The notes beneath the pieces were generated by a model. That model saw only the letters and a list, made by a program, of their open reading frames with translations. It did not search any database and was not told the DNA's origin. A stretch of DNA of 64,000 bases. Source: Flavobacterium dauae (GTDB lineage Bacteria > Bacteroidota > Bacteroidia > Flavobacteriales > Flavobacteriaceae). The DNA lies in NCBI RefSeq assembly GCF_004151275.2, contig NZ_CP130821.1, forward strand, positions 1,860,001 to 1,924,000, in the 5' to 3' direction. Made by a program: the position numbers and the translations under genes. The stretch's first letter is position 1. Every line of letters begins with the position of its first letter. This document shows positions 61,084 through 64,000 of the stretch, one piece after another.

Positions 61084-62253
61084 CTACAACTTATACCCCA
61101 CACCAACCTCAAACGCTTCGGCTTTTGCAAAATGTGTTTTTAACGACATCACGCCAAAAATATTTGGTGTTACATAATACCGTAAGCCTAAACGTTGATA
61201 AAGCGATCCATTTTTCTTGTATTCATCGTGCACGTAATAGCCAATATTTCCTTCGGCGGTTAATTTGTTCAAATACCATTCGTACCCCACAAAAAGTCCG
61301 ACACGTTTCCAATCGGTATTTTTATCCATTCCTTCTTCGGGAAATGAAGTCGCTAAAAACGGAATCAGTTCTTTTAATGAATGCGAAAGAAACAAATCAA
61401 CTCCTAATTGTGCCGCCCCATAATTATTCAAAGGTTTTTCGGCAATTGCCGCTATGTGATAAAACGGTTTTTGTCCCATACCAATGATATGACTTTCGTT
61501 TACTCCAGTTCTAAAAATAAGATTGTAACGCATATTCTGCGGATGATTATCAAAAGAAGAAGCTCGTTGTACCTCATCTTCATCAGAAAAATGATAGGTT
61601 AATCCCACATTCACTCCCAACGTATTGGTACTTGTATTGGGCGCTTTTATGGTGGCGTTAGAATGATGCACAAACAACAAACCGGCATTAAAACCTATAT
61701 TTTTCCAAATTCTTGCCTGGTCGTAGCTCAGCATAAAATAGGTCGAAGGCATCCATTTAGATCCGTACGCCACGTTTCTAAAATTAGACTCTTTGTTATA
61801 CGGATTGGTTGCATAAGCCACGCCCTGCCCTACACGAAATTGTAACTTCCGGTTTAAAAAGTAAAAATTGTAATGACCATACAAACCGTACAAATTACCC
61901 AATGTTTCATTGTGATTATTTTGTGTGTGGAAAGAAAAACCAACTTCGGGAAAACGGTAGGTATCATGCCATTCTTTTGAACCATTCACTTTATGATTAA
62001 CCGAAAATAAAAAACCGGTAGGCTTGTTGGTAATTAAATGCGAAATATTTTTACTGTGCGGCAAAATAGCACCTTGATAGGTTTGTACAGATGCACTCCA
62101 GTTTTCTTGGGCTATTAAAGAATGACAAAAAAATAAAAACAACAATAAATATGTGGTGCCTGTCATTCTGAACGGAACGGAGTGAAGTGAAGAATCTGTA
62201 ATAGATTCCTCCTTCGTCGGAATGACAAAATCATTAACCAAAAACCTGTTCAT
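61084..62253 (-). CDS. PagL-like lipid A deacylase (acyloxyacyl hydrolase)
   Basis: The protein is at most 389 residues (ATG at 62253) or about 360 from the ATG at 62166. It has a hydrophobic signal-like segment LLLFLFFCHSLIAQ, and an outer-membrane barrel with the PagL-type VHHSNATIK motif (His and Ser catalytic pair). It is expected to remove an acyl chain from lipid A in the outer membrane. A repeat (62161-62227) adds 22 codons to its N-terminus (VIPTKEESITDSSL and onward), and the ATG at 62166 lies inside it. It starts one base after the kinase stop. Confidence 0.85.
   Translation of the reverse strand: MNRFLVNDFVIPTKEESITDSSLHSVPFRMTGTTYLLLFLFFCHSLIAQENWSASVQTYQGAILPHSKNISHLITNKPTGFLFSVNHKVNGSKEWHDTYRFPEVGFSFHTQNNHNETLGNLYGLYGHYNFYFLNRKLQFRVGQGVAYATNPYNKESNFRNVAYGSKWMPSTYFMLSYDQARIWKNIGFNAGLLFVHHSNATIKAPNTSTNTLGVNVGLTYHFSDEDEVQRASSFDNHPQNMRYNLIFRTGVNESHIIGMGQKPFYHIAAIAEKPLNNYGAAQLGVDLFLSHSLKELIPFLATSFPEEGMDKNTDWKRVGLFVGYEWYLNKLTAEGNIGYYVHDEYKKNGSLYQRLGLRYYVTPNIFGVMSLKTHFAKAEAFEVGVGYKL
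62161..62227 (-). repeat. Interspersed REP-like element inside a coding region
   Basis: 67 bases with terminal inverted repeats TGTCATTC and GAATGACA and the core GAAGAATCTGTAATAGATTCCTCC. Homologous to 63664-63739 and 60877-60959. It is in frame (22 codons) in the PagL-like gene. Confidence 0.9.
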
Positions 62254-62254
62254 A

Positions 62255-62869
62255 TTAAAACAAACCGTTAAATTCGGCGTCAATTCGATTGATTATTTGT
62301 CCTAAATCTTCAGGATTATCAACAAAATTAATAGGATCCACGTCAATAATTAACAATTTACCTTTGTCATAACTCTTAATCCAACTTTCGTAACGTTCGT
62401 TCAACTTATTCAAATAATCAATTGATATAGAATTTTCGTATTCACGTCCGCGTTTATGAATCTGTCCCACCAAATTCGGAATAGAACTTCGTAAATAAAT
62501 CAATAAATCAGGAGCACCAACCAAATCTTCCATCAATTCAAATAATTGTTTATAATTATCAAAATCGCGGTTAGACATCAACCCCATCGCGTGTAAATTT
62601 GGAGCAAAAATATGCGCATCTTCATAAATGGTTCGATCTTGAATGGTATTTTTTCCGCTTGATTTCATTGCCAAAACCTGACGAAATCGACTGTTTAAAA
62701 AGTAAATCTGCAAATTAAACGACCAGCGATCCATTGAATGATAAAAATCATCTAAATAAGGATTGTCAACCACATCTTCGTAATGTGCATCCCACTTGTA
62801 ATGTTTGGCTAATAATCTGGTTAACGTAGTTTTTCCTGCTCCAATGTTTCCGGCAATTGCAACTTGCAT
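62255..62869 (-). CDS. Deoxynucleoside kinase
   Basis: The 204-residue kinase of the dCK/dGK/TK2 fold has Walker A GNIGAGKTTLTRLL (7-20), the DRW/DRTIYED segment (ERS-like motif) and the lid RGREYENSIS. It phosphorylates deoxynucleosides for salvage; which base cannot be decided. The following PagL-like gene begins one base after its stop. Confidence 0.92.
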   Translation of the reverse strand: MQVAIAGNIGAGKTTLTRLLAKHYKWDAHYEDVVDNPYLDDFYHSMDRWSFNLQIYFLNSRFRQVLAMKSSGKNTIQDRTIYEDAHIFAPNLHAMGLMSNRDFDNYKQLFELMEDLVGAPDLLIYLRSSIPNLVGQIHKRGREYENSISIDYLNKLNERYESWIKSYDKGKLLIIDVDPINFVDNPEDLGQIINRIDAEFNGLF

Positions 62870-62875
62870 ATTTTA

Positions 62876-63649
62876 TTAATTTATTTGATATAGATACAAT
62901 TTATCTGTTGTTAAAACACTTAAACTGTTTGCGTTAAAAATAACAGAATCAACGGTTGACTGAACTTCTGCTAATTGTTCTGCTTCTTTACTTTTAGTGT
63001 TTAACAAAAATAATTTATTGTTTGATACATACACCAACAAATCGCCATTAATTGCTAACAATTGTGCTTTTTTAGGTAAATTTTGTTCTTGAATCACTTT
63101 TCCGTAGATATCAATTCCGTAAATAACATCGTCTTTTTGCCAATAAGCAAAATTTCCGTAAGTTGTTAAAAAAGAATACGTTGTTATGGGATTACTTACA
63201 AACGATGGTTGATTTTGTTGCGATGAAACAATACACCAGCGCTTGCTTGCATAATCGAAAATCCAGATTGTTGCTTGTGAAGTTAATGCTGCGTAAACCG
63301 CATCGATTTCAGGAAAACGATCTGTTAACACGATTTTTTCTTTTACACTTAACTGGTTGTCTAACAAAACCAATTGTTGTGTATTTCTGTAAAAAACCAG
63401 TTGTTTTAAAGGATTTCGTTCATCGTACTGCGCAATATTTCCCAAAAATGGATCTTTAAACGTAAAGGTTTTTAAAAAGGTTTCTTTAGAAATTTCATTA
63501 CTTACAATGGACGAAGTATCGCCCAAATGGTTCAATCCATAATAAGTTAATTGTGGCGGACGAACCAGTTCTTTTTTAAACACAGCCATTTGTGCATTTA
63601 CCGAGAATGCAGTAAAAAACGCAACAAAAGCTGTGGTTAATTTTTTCAT
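62876..63649 (-). CDS. Hypothetical secreted beta-propeller-like protein
   Basis: The 257-residue protein has a signal peptide (MKKLTTAFVAFFTAFSVNAQ). The mature part has repeated short strands separated by about 40 residues (LVFYRNTQQLVLLDNQ, IWIFDYASKRWCIV, YGIDIYGKVIQEQN, VYVSNNKLFLLNTKS, LTTDKLYLYQIN), as in a small beta-propeller. No enzyme motif. It lies six bases upstream of the kinase gene. Confidence 0.68.
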   Translation of the reverse strand: MKKLTTAFVAFFTAFSVNAQMAVFKKELVRPPQLTYYGLNHLGDTSSIVSNEISKETFLKTFTFKDPFLGNIAQYDERNPLKQLVFYRNTQQLVLLDNQLSVKEKIVLTDRFPEIDAVYAALTSQATIWIFDYASKRWCIVSSQQNQPSFVSNPITTYSFLTTYGNFAYWQKDDVIYGIDIYGKVIQEQNLPKKAQLLAINGDLLVYVSNNKLFLLNTKSKEAEQLAEVQSTVDSVIFNANSLSVLTTDKLYLYQIN

Positions 63650-63663
63650 TATTTATATTATTT

Positions 63664-63739
63664 TGTCATTCTGAAAACAACAAAGTGAAATGAAGAATCT
63701 AACAATATTAATGAGATTCCTCCTTATGTCGGAATGACA
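63664..63739 (-). repeat. Interspersed REP-like element between two genes
   Basis: 76 bases with TGTCATTC and GAATGACA ends and a GAAGAATCT...AGATTCCTCCTT core, homologous to 62161-62227. Confidence 0.88.
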
Positions 63740-63748
63740 ACGTGATCT

Positions 63749-64000
63749 TTACTTTTGATAAACAGTTATGGTAAAATCGAATTTATTTTTTTCGTCGGAT
63801 TTATAAAATTCTTCTGAAATCATTTTCCAGTCAGCTGTTATTTCAGGAAAAAAGGCATCAGCATCATCAAATTCGGCATTAACGTGCGTAATTACCAATT
63901 CGTTCGCAATACTGATTGTTTCTTTATAAATTTCGCCACCGCCAATTACATAAACAATTTCCTGATTTTGTTGTTTTGCAAATTGTAACGCATCGTTTAT
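63749..64000 (-). CDS. folA: Dihydrofolate reductase, 3' part
   Basis: The minus strand from the window edge gives 83 codons to a TAA at 63749-63751. It has VYVIGGGEIYKETI, the conserved GGGxxY strand of dihydrofolate reductase, ITHVNAEFD, and the C-terminal FDFTITVYQK. The N-terminal half, including the active-site Asp/Glu, is outside the window. Dihydrofolate reductase makes tetrahydrofolate. Partial because of the window edge, not broken. Confidence 0.88.
   Translation of the reverse strand: MNDALQFAKQQNQEIVYVIGGGEIYKETISIANELVITHVNAEFDDADAFFPEITADWKMISEEFYKSDEKNKFDFTITVYQK

Noticed and set aside
1..64000. CRISPR arrays, prophage, integrases, toxin-antitoxin pairs
   Set aside because: No regularly spaced direct repeats beyond the tRNA array, and no phage structural or recombinase genes were seen.

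Overview
The window is a dense, low-GC chromosomal segment of a member of the Flavobacteriaceae (Bacteroidota), close to Flavobacterium or Myroides in gene content. The evidence is GldA, type IX secretion cargo with type A and type B sorting tails, a PorP/SprF protein, DUF4290, NifU and LpxK homologues, tRNA-Glu genes, and promoters of the Bacteroidota form TTG-N17-23-TAnnTTTG. Clear Shine-Dalgarno sites are scarce. Species cannot be fixed from sequence reading alone.

Layout. 1-7.9 kb: a dihydroorotase-like gene without its metal ligands, a DUF4870 protein, an esterase, a universal stress protein, mnmE, a decayed patch (broken RecG-like gene and possible IS debris), typA and rpsT. 8.0-8.5 kb: four tandem tRNA-Glu genes with a near-consensus promoter. 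8.7-11.7 kb: a minus-strand operon of DUF493, DUF4290, murA (Asp in place of the catalytic Cys) and a lipoprotein. 11.8-16.3 kb: plus-strand ATPase, recQ, fmt, HU and YqgE. 16.3-24.6 kb: minus-strand metabolism (class IV aminotransferase, aroA, MazG, dtd, rsgA, DAHP synthase/chorismate mutase) and a small membrane-protein/regulator locus with two copies of one 17-bp palindrome. 24.7-32.8 kb: a T9SS protein, HutD, a membrane-anchored MutS-like ATPase, a cytochrome c lipoprotein, folD, ffh and argS. 32.9-38.8 kb: an outer-membrane beta-barrel receptor and an ABC exporter whose permease is fused to a periplasmic DUF4369/TlpA thioredoxin. 39-44.8 kb: PorP/SprF, a NifU-type scaffold, a DUF255 protein and tsaB. 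44.9-49.9 kb: the cytochrome oxidase assembly and subunit block. 50-54.3 kb: two paralogous T9SS type B surface proteins with a frameshifted lipoprotein gene between them. 54.3-64 kb: lpxK, Nif3, a coiled-coil protein with a cysteine-less zinc ribbon, rluF, gldA, a DUF2807 lipoprotein, a PagL-like lipid A deacylase, a deoxynucleoside kinase and the 3' end of a dihydrofolate reductase gene.

Most of this is housekeeping. The points worth a second look are the permease-thioredoxin fusion, the paired operator, the degenerate enzymes that keep their fold (dihydroorotase, zinc ribbon), the lipoprotein pseudogene, and a small interspersed repeat, one copy of which lies inside the signal-peptide region of the PagL-like gene. 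I saw no CRISPR array, prophage, integrase or intact insertion sequence. Start codons were moved inward from the longest reading frame for dtd, ffh, lpxK, gldA, ctaB, the MutS-like gene, the DUF2807 gene, the 209-codon membrane protein and the PagL-like gene.
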